Part shown: positions 17,440-27,029 of the stretch, piece by piece
How positions within the stretch are numbered: position 1 is the stretch's first letter
Layout of the letters: every line of letters begins with the position of its first letter
Source of the DNA: Poseidonibacter ostreae
GTDB taxonomy: Bacteria; Campylobacterota; Campylobacteria; Campylobacterales; Arcobacteraceae
Assembly (NCBI RefSeq): GCF_009208075.1
Contig: NZ_WFKJ01000011.1
Location: forward strand, 1-64,000
Direction of reading: 5' to 3'
DNA: 64,000 nucleotides
Made by a program: the position numbers and the translations under genes
The notes under the pieces: generated by a model
What the model saw: the letters and a program-made list of their open reading frames with translations, nothing else
What the model was told of the DNA's origin: nothing
The model's database searches: none

Positions 17440-18417
17440 ATGTTAAAAAAGATAATTATATCATTTGCTTTACTTCTTGTAGTAAATATAAATGCAGACG
17501 AAAAACTAGAAAAAATAGTTTTAAGTGGTCCAGTTGCTTCTGTTTCTCATCCACTTATCCATATGGTAAAAACAGGTGCGTTAAATGACATTGCAAAAAA
17601 TGTTGAATTTAAACTTTGGAAAAATCCAGATGAATTAAGAGCTTTAACTTTAAGAAATAGAGCAGACTTTATTGCAGTTCCTATAAATGTAGCAGCAAAT
17701 CTTCATAATAAAGGTGTAGATATAAAACTTCTGAATGTTTCAGTTTGGGGGATATTAGGAATGATTACAAGAGATAAAACACTTAAAACTCTTGCAGACT
17801 TTAAAGGAAAAGAAATAGCAATGCCTTTTAGAGCTGATATGCCTGATATTATTTTTGAAGAACTTGTAAGAGCTCAAGGAATGGATCCTAAAAAAGATTT
17901 TAAACTCAAATATATGAGTAATCCTTTTGATGCTATGCAAAATTTAATTTTAAGACAAGTTGATCATGCACTTTTAGCAGAACCTGCAATTTCAATTGCT
18001 TTAAAGAAAACAGGTTCATTTCCTTTAAAACTAATTGCACCTGATTTATACAGAAGTGCTGATTTACAAGATGAGTGGGGGAAAGTTTTTAATGTAGAAG
18101 CAAAAGTTCCACAAGCGGGTATGTCTGTTATTGGAGATATGATTTTAAATAAAAAGGTAATAAAAAGATTTAATGAAGAGTATGAAAAATCATTAAACTG
18201 GTATAAAAACAATCCAAAAGAAGCTGCAAAAATGGTTGTTGAAGAAATGCCAATGCTTGATGAATTAGGAGTTGAAGAGAGTATTAAACATGTGCAACTA
18301 AATACAGTAAGCGCACAAGATTCAAAAGCTGATTTAGAGTTTTTCTATAAATTATTAGAAAAAAACAATCCTAAGACAATAGGTGGAAAACTACCTAGTG
18401 ATAGTTTTTACTTCTAG
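17440..18417 (+). CDS. ABC transporter substrate-binding protein, NitT/TauT (SsuA) type
   Basis: A periplasmic binding protein of about 325 residues. I chose ATG 17440 because AAAGGA precedes it at a 6-base spacing and because MLKKIIISFALLLVVNINA is then a normal signal peptide; the in-frame ATG at 17401 would add 13 residues before it. Conserved NMT1/SsuA-type features include LTLRNRADFIAVPINVAANL and FKGKEIAMPFRADMPDIIFEEL. The matching permease and ATPase lie at 18954-20521. Fur-like sites on either side suggest metal regulation, so the substrate may be a metal complex or metallophore rather than a sulfonate. Confidence 0.85.
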   Translation: MLKKIIISFALLLVVNINADEKLEKIVLSGPVASVSHPLIHMVKTGALNDIAKNVEFKLWKNPDELRALTLRNRADFIAVPINVAANLHNKGVDIKLLNVSVWGILGMITRDKTLKTLADFKGKEIAMPFRADMPDIIFEELVRAQGMDPKKDFKLKYMSNPFDAMQNLILRQVDHALLAEPAISIALKKTGSFPLKLIAPDLYRSADLQDEWGKVFNVEAKVPQAGMSVIGDMILNKKVIKRFNEEYEKSLNWYKNNPKEAAKMVVEEMPMLDELGVEESIKHVQLNTVSAQDSKADLEFFYKLLEKNNPKTIGGKLPSDSFYF

Positions 18418-18422
18418 TAATC

Positions 18423-18836
18423 ATGACATTATTTATCACAGCAAAAATTATACATATTTTATCAGCGATTTTTTTTATAGGTGTTGTGAGTTTTAGAACA
18501 TTCATAATGCCTGTATTAAAAAATACATATGATAAAAGTGCTTATCAAAAGATTGATATGATGATAGGAATAAGAGCTAGAAATATTATAAAAATTAATA
18601 ATATATTTCTTATTATTAGTGGGCTTTACTTACTTAGTTTTCATTTAGATGCTTTTACAATATTATTATTTTTTAAAGCTCTTGTAGGTTTAATAGTAGC
18701 ACTTGGCTTTTATTTTGTGCCTGTTATTATGAAGAGGTTTACGCATATAGTTTGGTTTTCTCCTTTCTTTCATTATCTATATTTTAGTTTGATGATTTGT
18801 GTTGTTATAATTTCTCAAATTGTGTTTTATATATAA
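18423..18836 (+). CDS. Small CopD-like/DUF2269-like membrane protein
   Basis: A 137-residue integral membrane protein with four predicted helices. The start TAKIIHILSAIFFIGVVSFRTFIMP has a helix-1 His that recalls the CopD and DUF2269 families, some of which are linked to copper or haem. It starts 5 bases after the binding-protein gene, so it is part of the same transcript. Two further His residues (HIVWFSPFFHY) lie in the last loop-helix region. The function is not established; metal or haem binding is an inference from the histidines and the location. Confidence 0.7.
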   Translation: MTLFITAKIIHILSAIFFIGVVSFRTFIMPVLKNTYDKSAYQKIDMMIGIRARNIIKINNIFLIISGLYLLSFHLDAFTILLFFKALVGLIVALGFYFVPVIMKRFTHIVWFSPFFHYLYFSLMICVVIISQIVFYI

Positions 18837-18896
18837 ACAATGTAAATATTGATATTAATCAAGGAAAGAATAAATATCTTTAGATAAGATTTTAAG

Positions 18897-18909
18897 AATG
18901 ATTATCATT
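18897..18909. promoter_or_regulatory. Fur-box-like palindrome upstream of ABC permease
   Basis: AATGATTATCATT is palindromic apart from its central base and matches the Fur core AATGATAATCATT except at that base. It lies 44 bases before the GTG start of the permease and suggests a second Fur-controlled promoter inside the cluster. Confidence 0.65.
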
Positions 18910-18953
18910 AACATATTTATCGTAATGATAAAACTACAGATTAAGGACTTTTA

Positions 18954-19736
18954 GTGAAATTTATTATAAAAATATTAAAAGATTTTCCCGCATATTTATG
19001 GAGTGGTTGGGGAGCAATTGCTGCAATATTTCTTTTCATTGCTTCATGGGATGTCGGAAATCAAGTTTATGGAAATCTTGTACTTCCCTCACCACTAGAA
19101 ACTTTTCAAACTTTATATTTAATGCTTCAAGATGAATTAGTAATCCAAGAGATAAAAACTACTTTATATCGAGCAGGAGTTGGTTTTGGAAGTTCTTTAA
19201 TTTTTGGTTCTATTTTAGGACTTCTTGCAGGTTTCTTTGCAACAGCTTCTATGATGAGTCGACCTATTGTTACTATTTTAATGGGAATGCCTCCAATTGC
19301 TTGGATTGTTTTAGCAATGATTTGGTTTGGAATGGGTGATGAAACGGTTATCTTTACAGTTATCATAGCTTCTTTTCCTATTATTTTTGTTGGAGCCTTA
19401 CAAGGAACTAGAACTTTAGAGGGTGATTTAAAAGAGATGGCGGATAGCTTTAATCTGCCTTGGCATATGAAGTTTATGGATATTTATTTTCCACATATCT
19501 TTTCTTATATTTTCCCAGCTTGGGTAAGTGGTCTTGGAATGGCTTGGAAGATAGTTATTATGGCTGAATTACTTGCAACTTCAGATGGTATTGGAGCTTC
19601 ACTTGCAGTTGCTAGAAGCCAACTTGACACTCCAACAGCTTTAGCACTGGTTACTATTATGATTAGCTCACTGATGTTTATTGAATATATTATTTTAGAA
19701 CCAATTAAAAGAGAGGTTGAGTTATGGCGAAGCTAG
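18954..19736 (+). CDS. ABC transporter permease, NitT/TauT (SsuC) type
   Basis: A 260-residue inner-membrane permease with about six helices. The family blocks LVLPSPLETFQTL near the start and LKEMADSFNLPWHMKFMDIYFPHIFSYI (the EAA loop, near residue 160) identify the SsuC/TauC group. The GTG start at 18954 is preceded by AAGGA. The ATPase gene begins 13 bases before its end. It is separated from the binding-protein gene by the CopD-like gene and a Fur-like site. The substrate is unknown. Confidence 0.9.
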   Translation: MKFIIKILKDFPAYLWSGWGAIAAIFLFIASWDVGNQVYGNLVLPSPLETFQTLYLMLQDELVIQEIKTTLYRAGVGFGSSLIFGSILGLLAGFFATASMMSRPIVTILMGMPPIAWIVLAMIWFGMGDETVIFTVIIASFPIIFVGALQGTRTLEGDLKEMADSFNLPWHMKFMDIYFPHIFSYIFPAWVSGLGMAWKIVIMAELLATSDGIGASLAVARSQLDTPTALALVTIMISSLMFIEYIILEPIKREVELWRS

Positions 19737-20521
19737 AAGAAGCAAATAATCTAAATAATGCAATTAATAAAGAAGTGGAAAGCCTAGAAGTAGAAAGATT
19801 AAATCATAACTTTGGTTTTACACAAATACTAAAAGATATAAACTTTTCTATAAAAAAAGGCGAGGTTTTATCTGTAGTTGGACCCTCAGGTGGTGGAAAA
19901 ACTACTTTGATGCACTTATGTGCAAATCTTCTTGATGTTGAAGAAGGAAGTATTAAAAACTCTTTTACAAGTTCAGCTTTTGCTTTTCAAGAGGCAAGAC
20001 TGCTACCATGGAAAAATGTTATTGATAATATTTCACTTGGACTAATTGCAAAAGGTACTAAAGCCAATATTGCAAAGAAAATGTCTGAAGAAATAGCTTT
20101 AAAGTTTGGTTTAGAAGAAGAAGATTTTGATAAATTTCCAAAAGATTTAAGTGGAGGAATGAAACAAAGAGTCTCTTTTGCAAGAGCTTTAGTGGTTGAA
20201 CCTTCATTGCTTTTTTTAGATGAACCTTTTTCAGCTTTAGATATAGGTTTAAAAATGGAATTGCAAGCACATTTAATCCAAATGGTAAAAGAGAAAAATT
20301 TAACTATTTTATTTATTACCCATGATTTAATGGAAGCAATTAGACTAAGTGATAAGATACTTTTACTAGAAGCTGATCCTGGGCATATAATAAAAGAATT
20401 TACTTATGATTTAGCACAAGAAAGTAGAGATGATAAATTTGTTTATAACCAAACTGCAAAAATATTGCAAGATGAGACTATTATAAATACTTTTGAACTA
20501 CAAGGAATAGGATTTAAATAA
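19724..20521 (+). CDS. ABC transporter ATP-binding protein, NitT/TauT (SsuB) type
   Basis: A 265-residue ATPase with Walker A VGPSGGGKTTL (about residue 47), Q-loop AFQEARLLPW, signature LSGGMKQR (about 143) and Walker B LLFLDEPFSALD followed by the H-loop FITHD. EARLLPW is typical of the SsuB/TauB/NrtC group. It overlaps the permease gene upstream, and its stop overlaps the start of the NnrS-like gene (TAATG). It powers import by the permease encoded just before it. Confidence 0.93.
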   Translation: MAKLEEANNLNNAINKEVESLEVERLNHNFGFTQILKDINFSIKKGEVLSVVGPSGGGKTTLMHLCANLLDVEEGSIKNSFTSSAFAFQEARLLPWKNVIDNISLGLIAKGTKANIAKKMSEEIALKFGLEEEDFDKFPKDLSGGMKQRVSFARALVVEPSLLFLDEPFSALDIGLKMELQAHLIQMVKEKNLTILFITHDLMEAIRLSDKILLLEADPGHIIKEFTYDLAQESRDDKFVYNQTAKILQDETIINTFELQGIGFK

Positions 20522-21786
20522 TGGCAAATGAATTAAATGAAAATAAATTAAATAAAGAGCAGCCTTTACATGCTACAAATCACTATTTGTATTATCCTGA
20601 TGAAAAAAATATACCTCCTTATTTAGCATATGGATTTAGACCTGTATTTTTATTACTAGCTCCTTATATGGTAATTTCAATGATATTATGGGGATTAGTT
20701 TGGAGTGGAGTTTTAAGTATACCTTTTATGAATGACACTTTAACTTGGCATATTTATGAAATGTTATTTGGAATATTAACAGCTGGAGTTATGGCATTTT
20801 TAACAACAGGAATACCTGAACTTTTTCCAGGAATGGTTCCTTTTGTTGGACGAAGATTAAAAATTATAGTTGTTTTATGGATTTTAAGTCGTATTAGTTT
20901 TTGGACAATTGATATTACAGGTATTTATTTAGCTGCAATTTTAAATATTGGAATGCTTGTTTGGTTATTGTGGTTTGCAAAAGAAGCAGTTTTAGATCCA
21001 CTTCAAAGACATGCAAGTTTAGGATATAGCTTAATAGTTATTTTAGCAATTGAAGTATGGTTTTTTTCATCAATGTTAGGCTTTGCAAGTACAAATGGAC
21101 TTTCTATCTTAACTGTAGCAATTGGTGCAATTGTAATCCTAGTTTTACTTGCTTTAAGAAGAGTAAACATGGAAGCTGTAAATGAGTTGATGGAAGATAA
21201 GGGTATTGATGATATTTATATTTCAAGACCACCTTTAACAAATCTTGCTATTTTTTGTGTAGCTATTTTTACTATTGTAGAATTTTTATATCCACAAAAT
21301 AGTGCTTTAGGATGGATAGGACTTGCAACTGCTGCTTCAATACTAGCTCTTACAAGTGATTATATTTTAAAAGATAAATTCATCTTAAATCAAGGCTATG
21401 TAATATATTTAGCACTAATTCCAATCTTACTAAGCATAGGATACGCTTTAATGGGATGGGATTTATTAAACGATGATTTCTATGCAATCAATCACTTTAG
21501 ACACTTTATTACAAGTGGGGGAATTGGCTTGTCTTATTTAGTTATTATGATGATAATTGGATATATACACTCTGGAAGACACTTAACAGTAAATATTTAT
21601 ACAAATATGATGGTGTTTTTAATAGTATTAGCTACTTGTATGAGAAGTTTAATACCGTTTTTTGAAAACTATACACATGAAATGTATCTTTATTCTTCAA
21701 TACTTTGGGCAATTCCCTTTGCTATTTATATGAAAGTATTTTATAGTTTTTTACTAAATCCAAGAGCGGATGGAATAAAAGGGTAA
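20521..21786 (+). CDS. nnrS: NnrS-family membrane protein
   Basis: A 421-residue protein with about 12 membrane helices. It starts with the family pattern GFRPVFLLLAPY, then WHIYEMLFGILTAGVMAFLTTGIPEL and an LWILSR block, as in NnrS haem/copper proteins, which are associated with nitric oxide tolerance and denitrification. The start codon overlaps the stop of the ABC ATPase gene, so it is certainly in the same operon. Its presence with a receptor and importer is unusual and may point to haem, copper or NO-related chemistry. Conserved histidines (in WHIYE, NHFRHF and SGRHL) could bind metal. Confidence 0.85.
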   Translation: MANELNENKLNKEQPLHATNHYLYYPDEKNIPPYLAYGFRPVFLLLAPYMVISMILWGLVWSGVLSIPFMNDTLTWHIYEMLFGILTAGVMAFLTTGIPELFPGMVPFVGRRLKIIVVLWILSRISFWTIDITGIYLAAILNIGMLVWLLWFAKEAVLDPLQRHASLGYSLIVILAIEVWFFSSMLGFASTNGLSILTVAIGAIVILVLLALRRVNMEAVNELMEDKGIDDIYISRPPLTNLAIFCVAIFTIVEFLYPQNSALGWIGLATAASILALTSDYILKDKFILNQGYVIYLALIPILLSIGYALMGWDLLNDDFYAINHFRHFITSGGIGLSYLVIMMIIGYIHSGRHLTVNIYTNMMVFLIVLATCMRSLIPFFENYTHEMYLYSSILWAIPFAIYMKVFYSFLLNPRADGIKG

Positions 21787-21794
21787 AAAAATAT

Positions 21795-22175
21795 TTATTG
21801 TCTGCCAAGATATCTTTCTAAGATAATCTTAGCAGCAATAGAATCAATTCTTCCATCTCTTTTGTATTTAATATCACCTTTCATTAAATCTTCTGCTTCA
21901 ATTGAACTCATATTTTCTTCTTGAAGTTCATATGGAATTTCTAACTCTAAAAGTGCTACAAAATGTTTTATTCTTTTTTGCATATCTTCACTTGAACTAG
22001 GATATCCAACTACAAGTTTTTTGATATCCCACTCTTTTAAAAAAGTATTTACATCTCGTGCAGCTTGATTTCTATTTTTTCTTAAAATTGCATCTTTTGG
22101 TGTTACAATATTTGAGCTAACACAAATAGCAACTCCAATTCTTTTAAGACCCACATCAATAGAAGCTAGACTCAA
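21795..22175 (-). CDS. ruvX: Putative pre-16S rRNA nuclease YqgF/RuvX
   Basis: A 126-residue RNase H-fold protein. The N-terminal SLASIDVGLKRIGVAI has the catalytic Asp, VVGYPSS is the second block and the DGRIDSIAAKIIL segment near the end holds the last acidic residue. It processes pre-16S rRNA ends or resolves Holliday junctions. It begins with TTG 22173-22175, overlapping the stop of the MTHFR-like gene. Confidence 0.9.
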   Translation of the reverse strand: MSLASIDVGLKRIGVAICVSSNIVTPKDAILRKNRNQAARDVNTFLKEWDIKKLVVGYPSSSEDMQKRIKHFVALLELEIPYELQEENMSSIEAEDLMKGDIKYKRDGRIDSIAAKIILERYLGRQ

Positions 22176-23083
22176 GAAATTACTTCATTTGCAACATCAA
22201 ATCTATTAGCAGTCATTAAATGTATTTTTGGATGAATTTTTCTAATTTCTTTATAAATATCTTGGCTTAAACGCATTCCAACTTTATACTCTTCTTCTGG
22301 TGATATTTTATGAGCATTTTCAAGTTGGTCAATCCAGTATTGTGGCACATGAATACCTGGAACTTGTGCTTCTAAAAATAGCGCAGTTCTTAGTTTTGTA
22401 ATAGGGAATAATCCAAAAATTAATTGAGATTTTTTCTTATCACCTTCGACATCAGCTTTTGCTTTATCAAATGACTCAAGTAATTTCTTTGCATTATCAA
22501 TATCAAATACAGGTTGAGAAATAATTCCTAAAGAACCATTTTGTATTTTATTATGCATTTTCTTTTCTAGTGTTGCGAAGTTTTTTGCATAAGAGTTTAC
22601 AACTGAAAAAGGAAATATTTGCTTTGGTTCAATTTTAAAAGGATGACCTGCAAAATCCATTCCATAGTTAAAAGATTTTATAATTTTTAAAAGCATTAAT
22701 GAGTTTGATTCAAATACACCTTTTGAGTGTGGTTGATCACTCATTTTAGCAGGATCTCCAGTTAGTGCTAAAATAGCACGTACATCAAAATCACTAGCAC
22801 CTAATAAATCAGATTGTAAAGCAATTTTATTTCTATCTCTCATACTCATAGTTGCAATAACAGGTTTTTCAAATTCCATTTGTAATTTAAGGGATGCAAA
22901 TAGTGCATTATATTTTAATTTTGCAAGTGGATTATCTGTACAAGAAAACCCATCTACTTTATTTTGTAATTTAAATTTTTTAATTCTTTCAATAATATTA
23001 TGCATAGATGGTTCATGTTGTGGTGTTGTTTCTAATGTTAAATAATTATCTTCTTGAAGTTTTTGTAGTAGTGTTTCAAACAT
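22172..23083 (-). CDS. Methylenetetrahydrofolate reductase-like protein
   Basis: A protein of 303 residues in the MTHFR TIM-barrel family. The VDGFSCTDNPLAKLKYN, ATMSMRDRNKIALQSDLLGA and ILALTGDPAK blocks match the flavin- and folate-binding strands of the family as found in divergent MetF-like proteins. It would reduce methylene-THF to methyl-THF for methionine synthesis. I placed the start at ATG 23081-23083; an upstream TTG at 23093-23095 abuts the AGGA site directly and would add four residues. It overlaps ruvX by 4 bases. Confidence 0.82.
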   Translation of the reverse strand: MFETLLQKLQEDNYLTLETTPQHEPSMHNIIERIKKFKLQNKVDGFSCTDNPLAKLKYNALFASLKLQMEFEKPVIATMSMRDRNKIALQSDLLGASDFDVRAILALTGDPAKMSDQPHSKGVFESNSLMLLKIIKSFNYGMDFAGHPFKIEPKQIFPFSVVNSYAKNFATLEKKMHNKIQNGSLGIISQPVFDIDNAKKLLESFDKAKADVEGDKKKSQLIFGLFPITKLRTALFLEAQVPGIHVPQYWIDQLENAHKISPEEEYKVGMRLSQDIYKEIRKIHPKIHLMTANRFDVANEVIS

Positions 23084-23164
23084 AGTGAAAAACAATCCTT
23101 TTAGTATATTTAGTTTAATTTAGATAATATTATATCCTTAAAAGACTAAAACTAGGGAAAATTA

Positions 23165-23785
23165 ATGAAATTAGCTGTTTTTGATTTTGATTCAACACTT
23201 ATGGATGGAGAGACAATTGACTTTCTAGCAGATGAGTTAGGAATAGGGCAAGAAGTTGCACATATAACTGAAGAGGCAATGTCTGGACGACTTGATTTCT
23301 TTGAATCTTTAACTACAAGAGTAGGTTTATTAAAAGGCTTAGAGTATAAAAAAGCTGTTGATATTTGTAAAGAATTACCATTAATGAAAGGTGCAAAAGA
23401 ATTAATTCCAGCATTAAAAGAAAAAGGCTACAAAGTAGTTTGTTTTTCAGGTGGATTTAGAATAGGAACTAGTCCTGCAAAAGACGTACTAGGACTTGAT
23501 GCAGACTTTTCAAATGTTTTACATGAAAAAGATGGAATTTTAACAGGACTTGTTGGTGGAGATATGATGTTCTCTCACTCAAAGGGTGATATGATTCAAA
23601 GACTTCAATCACTTTTAGGAGTTACTCGTGCAGATACTTTAGTATGTGGTGATGGAGCTAATGATTTATCTATGTTTGCTCATGCTGATACAAGAATTGC
23701 ATTTTGTGCAAGAGATGTATTAAAAAAAGAAGCAAATATTATCATAGATGAAAAAGATTTAACAAAAATTTTAGAAAAAATATAA
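23165..23785 (+). CDS. serB: Phosphoserine phosphatase SerB
   Basis: A 206-residue HAD phosphatase. The nucleophile motif FDFDSTLMDGE is at residues 6-16, the SGGFR motif II near residue 99, and CGDGANDLSMF near residue 159. It makes the last step of serine synthesis. AGGGAAAATT precedes the ATG. The transaldolase gene follows after 9 bases, suggesting co-transcription. It lacks an N-terminal ACT extension, as in other short SerB proteins. Confidence 0.94.
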   Translation: MKLAVFDFDSTLMDGETIDFLADELGIGQEVAHITEEAMSGRLDFFESLTTRVGLLKGLEYKKAVDICKELPLMKGAKELIPALKEKGYKVVCFSGGFRIGTSPAKDVLGLDADFSNVLHEKDGILTGLVGGDMMFSHSKGDMIQRLQSLLGVTRADTLVCGDGANDLSMFAHADTRIAFCARDVLKKEANIIIDEKDLTKILEKI

Positions 23786-23794
23786 GGAAAATAG

Positions 23795-24787
23795 ATGAGT
23801 TTAAAAGAAGATATTAATTACTCTTTATGGTGTGATTTTATAGAAAGAGACTTTTTAGAAAATAGATTTCAAGAGATAATAAAAGATAAAACTATTCAAG
23901 GTGCTACATCAAATCCTGCAATTTTTGAATCATCAATTTCAAATTCTGTTGCATATAAACAACAACTTGATATGTTACAAGCAAATAATGCAAAAACAAT
24001 TTATGAAGAGTTAGCACTAACTGATATTAAAAGAGCAGCTGAGTTACTTTCACCCTTACATAAAGAAGATGCAGATGATGGATTTATTTCTATTGAAGTT
24101 GACCCTTTATTATGTGATGATGCACAAGGAACTATTGAAGAGGGCTTAAGGTTACACTCTTCAATAAATGCTGATAATGTGATGATTAAAGTACCTGCAA
24201 CTGATGCTGGTTATATTGCAATGAGAGAATTAACTTCAAGAGGTATTCACGTAAATGCAACATTAATTTTTTCTCCAAAGCAAGCTATTAAATGTGCACA
24301 AGCACTTAATGAAGGTATTATAGAATCAAATAAAGATATTAAAGCAGTTGTTTCTGTTTTTGTTTCTAGATTTGACAGAATGTGTGATGGTGAGTTTATT
24401 ACAAAAAATTTAGAAGCATCTAAATTAGGTATTATAAATGCTACTAAGTGTTATCATGAAATTAATAAGTTTAAGAACTCAAATATTAGAACACTATTTG
24501 CAAGTACTGGTGTTAAGGGAAATGAATTAGCTCCAAGTTATTATATTGATAATCTAATCTTTCCAAACTCTGTAAATACTGCACCTTTATCAACTATTGA
24601 AGATTGGTTAAAAGATGGAGTTAAAGAAGAGACTGAAATTATAAGTGAAGAAGAGTGTAATGAATATTTTGAAGAAATAAAAAACAAAAAAGTTAATATG
24701 GAAAAAGTTTATACTGACCTTTTAACGCAAGGTTTAGATGCATTCAAAGTTTCATTTAAAGATTTATTAGCAAAGTTAATTAATTAA
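23795..24787 (+). CDS. tal: Transaldolase
   Basis: A 330-residue TIM-barrel enzyme of the pentose phosphate pathway. The GATSNPAIFESSIS block near residue 36 and the Schiff-base lysine in NVMIKVPATDAGY near residue 135 are clear. It swaps a dihydroxyacetone unit between sedoheptulose 7-phosphate and glyceraldehyde 3-phosphate. AAGGAAAAT precedes the ATG. It probably supplies erythrose 4-phosphate for the DAHP synthase encoded next, although there is a 104-base gap between the two. Confidence 0.95.
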   Translation: MSLKEDINYSLWCDFIERDFLENRFQEIIKDKTIQGATSNPAIFESSISNSVAYKQQLDMLQANNAKTIYEELALTDIKRAAELLSPLHKEDADDGFISIEVDPLLCDDAQGTIEEGLRLHSSINADNVMIKVPATDAGYIAMRELTSRGIHVNATLIFSPKQAIKCAQALNEGIIESNKDIKAVVSVFVSRFDRMCDGEFITKNLEASKLGIINATKCYHEINKFKNSNIRTLFASTGVKGNELAPSYYIDNLIFPNSVNTAPLSTIEDWLKDGVKEETEIISEEECNEYFEEIKNKKVNMEKVYTDLLTQGLDAFKVSFKDLLAKLIN

Positions 24788-24891
24788 GTTAACATATTTA
24801 TTAATCTAGATTACAAGTTAGTAACAAAAATATCTAATTTCATTAAGATATTTTTGGATAACATTTTAAAAATATAAGAAAAAGGCAAAAA

Positions 24892-26256
24892 ATGAAGAAG
24901 TGGCAACCAAATAGCTGGAGAGATTTTCCAATAAAACAACAACCAACTTATACAGACTTAGAAAAGTTGAAAAAAGTTGAAAAAGAGTTAGGCTCATATC
25001 CTCCACTTATTTTTGCAGGTGAAGCTTTGAATTTAAAAAATCAATTAGCTGATGTTGTAAATGGTAAAGCATTTTTACTTCAAGGTGGAGATTGTGCTGA
25101 ATCTTTTGCTTCATTTGATGCAAACAATATAAAAAACTTATTTAAAGTTATGATGCAAATGTCAGTTGTTTTGACATTTTCAGGTGGTTGTCCTGTTGTA
25201 AAAGTAGGACGAGTAGCTGGACAATTTGCAAAACCTAGATCTTCTGATTTTGAAGAAGTTAATGGAATTTCATTACCTTCATATAGAGGAGATATTGTAA
25301 ATGATATTGAATTTTCTGAAAAAGCTAGAGGTTCAAAGCCAAAGAAATTATTAAAAGCATATAATCAAAGTGCTGCAACAATGAATTTACTTCGTGCATT
25401 TTCACGTGGTGGAATGGCTGATTTAAATCAAGTTCATTTATGGAATACAGATTTTGTAAAAGATAATACTTTAGGTGAAAAATATGATGAGGTATCTTCT
25501 AAAATTACAGAAGCTCTTAATTTCATGAAAGCTTGTGGAATTACAAGTGAGACTACACCAAACTTAGCACAAACTAATCTATTTACTTCACATGAAGCAT
25601 TATTATTAAACTATGAGCAAGCTTTAACAAGAAAAGATTCAATAACAGGTGATTGGTATAACTGTGCTGCTCATATGTTGTGGATTGGTGATAGAACAAG
25701 AGATTTAAAAGATGCTCATATTGAATACTTTAGAGGTATTAAAAACCCTATTGGATGTAAAGTAGGACCATCTATGAAAGAAGATGAATTAATCCAATTA
25801 ATTGATACTTTAAATCCAGAAAATGAAGCAGGAAGACTTAACTTAATTGTACGAATGGGTGCAAACAAAGTTGGGGATTTTTATCCAAAATTACTTGAAA
25901 GAGTAAAAAGAGAAGGTAAAAATGTATTATGGTCATGTGATCCAATGCATGGAAATACTATTAAAGCTGATAATGGTTATAAAACTAGAGATTTTGAAGC
26001 AATATTAAGTGAAGTTAAGCAATTTTTCCAAATCCATAAAGCTGAGGGAACTTATGCTGGTGGAATCCATCTAGAAATGACAGGTCAAGATGTAACAGAG
26101 TGTACAGGAAGTGCTAGTTCTGCTGTTACAACTGAGGGCTTAGCTTCTAGATATCATACTCAGTGTGATCCAAGATTAAATGCTGATCAAGCTTTAGAAT
26201 TATCATTTATGATTGCTGATACACTTAAAGAAGCTAGAAAAGATTTAATTATATAA
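24892..26256 (+). CDS. Class II (plant-type) 3-deoxy-7-phosphoheptulonate synthase
   Basis: A 454-residue enzyme that condenses phosphoenolpyruvate with erythrose 4-phosphate at the entry to the shikimate pathway. It opens with [17 protein letters not shown] and carries the metal-binding [11 protein letters not shown] block (Cys near residue 67), ending with [14 protein letters not shown] and [19 protein letters not shown], all diagnostic of class II. No regulatory extension is visible. A strong symmetric terminator follows at 26277-26310. Confidence 0.95.
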   Translation: MKKWQPNSWRDFPIKQQPTYTDLEKLKKVEKELGSYPPLIFAGEALNLKNQLADVVNGKAFLLQGGDCAESFASFDANNIKNLFKVMMQMSVVLTFSGGCPVVKVGRVAGQFAKPRSSDFEEVNGISLPSYRGDIVNDIEFSEKARGSKPKKLLKAYNQSAATMNLLRAFSRGGMADLNQVHLWNTDFVKDNTLGEKYDEVSSKITEALNFMKACGITSETTPNLAQTNLFTSHEALLLNYEQALTRKDSITGDWYNCAAHMLWIGDRTRDLKDAHIEYFRGIKNPIGCKVGPSMKEDELIQLIDTLNPENEAGRLNLIVRMGANKVGDFYPKLLERVKREGKNVLWSCDPMHGNTIKADNGYKTRDFEAILSEVKQFFQIHKAEGTYAGGIHLEMTGQDVTECTGSASSAVTTEGLASRYHTQCDPRLNADQALELSFMIADTLKEARKDLII

Positions 26257-26276
26257 ACATATATTTTATTAGATAT

Positions 26277-26310
26277 AAAAAAAGGGAAGTTAGATAACTT
26301 CCCCTTTTTT
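26277..26310. terminator. Bidirectional rho-independent terminator
   Basis: Stem GGGAAGTT/AACTTCCC (8 bp, 26284-26303, loop AGAT), with seven A before and a T run after. The A/T flanks make it work for both the DAHP synthase gene and the convergent ArsC-like gene. Confidence 0.9.
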
Positions 26311-26324
26311 ATTGATTAAGTATT

Positions 26325-26666
26325 TTATAAAAAAGTTTCTTTATAAATATCTTCATTAAAAGCTACTAAAACTTTTCCATCATATTCAACTACCGGTCTT
26401 TTAAAAAGCATAGGCTCTTTTTTTAACCATTCTGTTTTTCCATCATCATCTAAATTTAACTCTTTTAATTTTAAAGTTCTATATTTAGTCCCTCTAGAAT
26501 TAAATAGTAAGTTTAAATCAGATTTTTCTATCCATGTGTCTACTAGATCTGAGCTTGGTGATTCTTTTTTAAAATCAAAAAAATCAACTTCTATTTCGTT
26601 GTCCTTAAAAAACCTTAAGGCTTTTCTAACAGAGTCACAGGTTTTTATTCCATAAACCTTTAACAT
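26325..26666 (-). CDS. ArsC/Spx/YffB-family thioredoxin-fold protein
   Basis: A 113-residue thioredoxin-fold protein starting MLKVYGIKTCDSVRKALRFF, with Cys10 in the TCDS motif. The tail has the expected FNSRGTKYR and MLFKRPVVEYDGK blocks. The YffB group is glutathione- or thiol-dependent reductase-like; arsenate reduction is not demonstrated for it. It follows gatC by 8 bases on the same strand and may be co-transcribed. Confidence 0.85.
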   Translation of the reverse strand: MLKVYGIKTCDSVRKALRFFKDNEIEVDFFDFKKESPSSDLVDTWIEKSDLNLLFNSRGTKYRTLKLKELNLDDDGKTEWLKKEPMLFKRPVVEYDGKVLVAFNEDIYKETFL

Positions 26667-26674
26667 CTTTCTTC

Positions 26675-26965
26675 CTATTCTATAATTTTTGGTACTACAA
26701 AGTACCCATTTTCACTTTTTGGTGCATGTTTTAAAATGTGATTTGATAACTCTAAATCTTGACTAGCAACATCTTCTCGAAGTGGACTTCCACCTTCAAT
26801 TGTACTAAATGTTGCTTCAATACCTGATACATCAATCTCTTTTAAATTCTCAACAAAATTAATAATATCAGCAAGTTCTGCTTTTAAATTCTCTTTTTTT
26901 GACTCATCTATTTCTAAACTAGATAGTTTTGATAGTTTTGTAATTAAGTTATCATCAACAGTCAT
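26675..26965 (-). CDS. gatC: Asp-tRNA(Asn)/Glu-tRNA(Gln) amidotransferase subunit C
   Basis: A 96-residue helical protein with KLSSLEIDESKKENLKAEL at the N-terminus and the PLREDVASQD segment near residue 76, both typical of GatC. It stabilises GatA and GatB in the enzyme that amidates mischarged Asn- and Gln-tRNAs. The other subunits are outside the window. The ATG is preceded by AAGGAAG. Confidence 0.92.
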   Translation of the reverse strand: MTVDDNLITKLSKLSSLEIDESKKENLKAELADIINFVENLKEIDVSGIEATFSTIEGGSPLREDVASQDLELSNHILKHAPKSENGYFVVPKIIE

Positions 26966-27029
26966 ATTCTTCCTTATAATTTCTAATATTTTTTCATTTT
27001 AACATAAAAATAAAAAATCTTCTTTTAAT

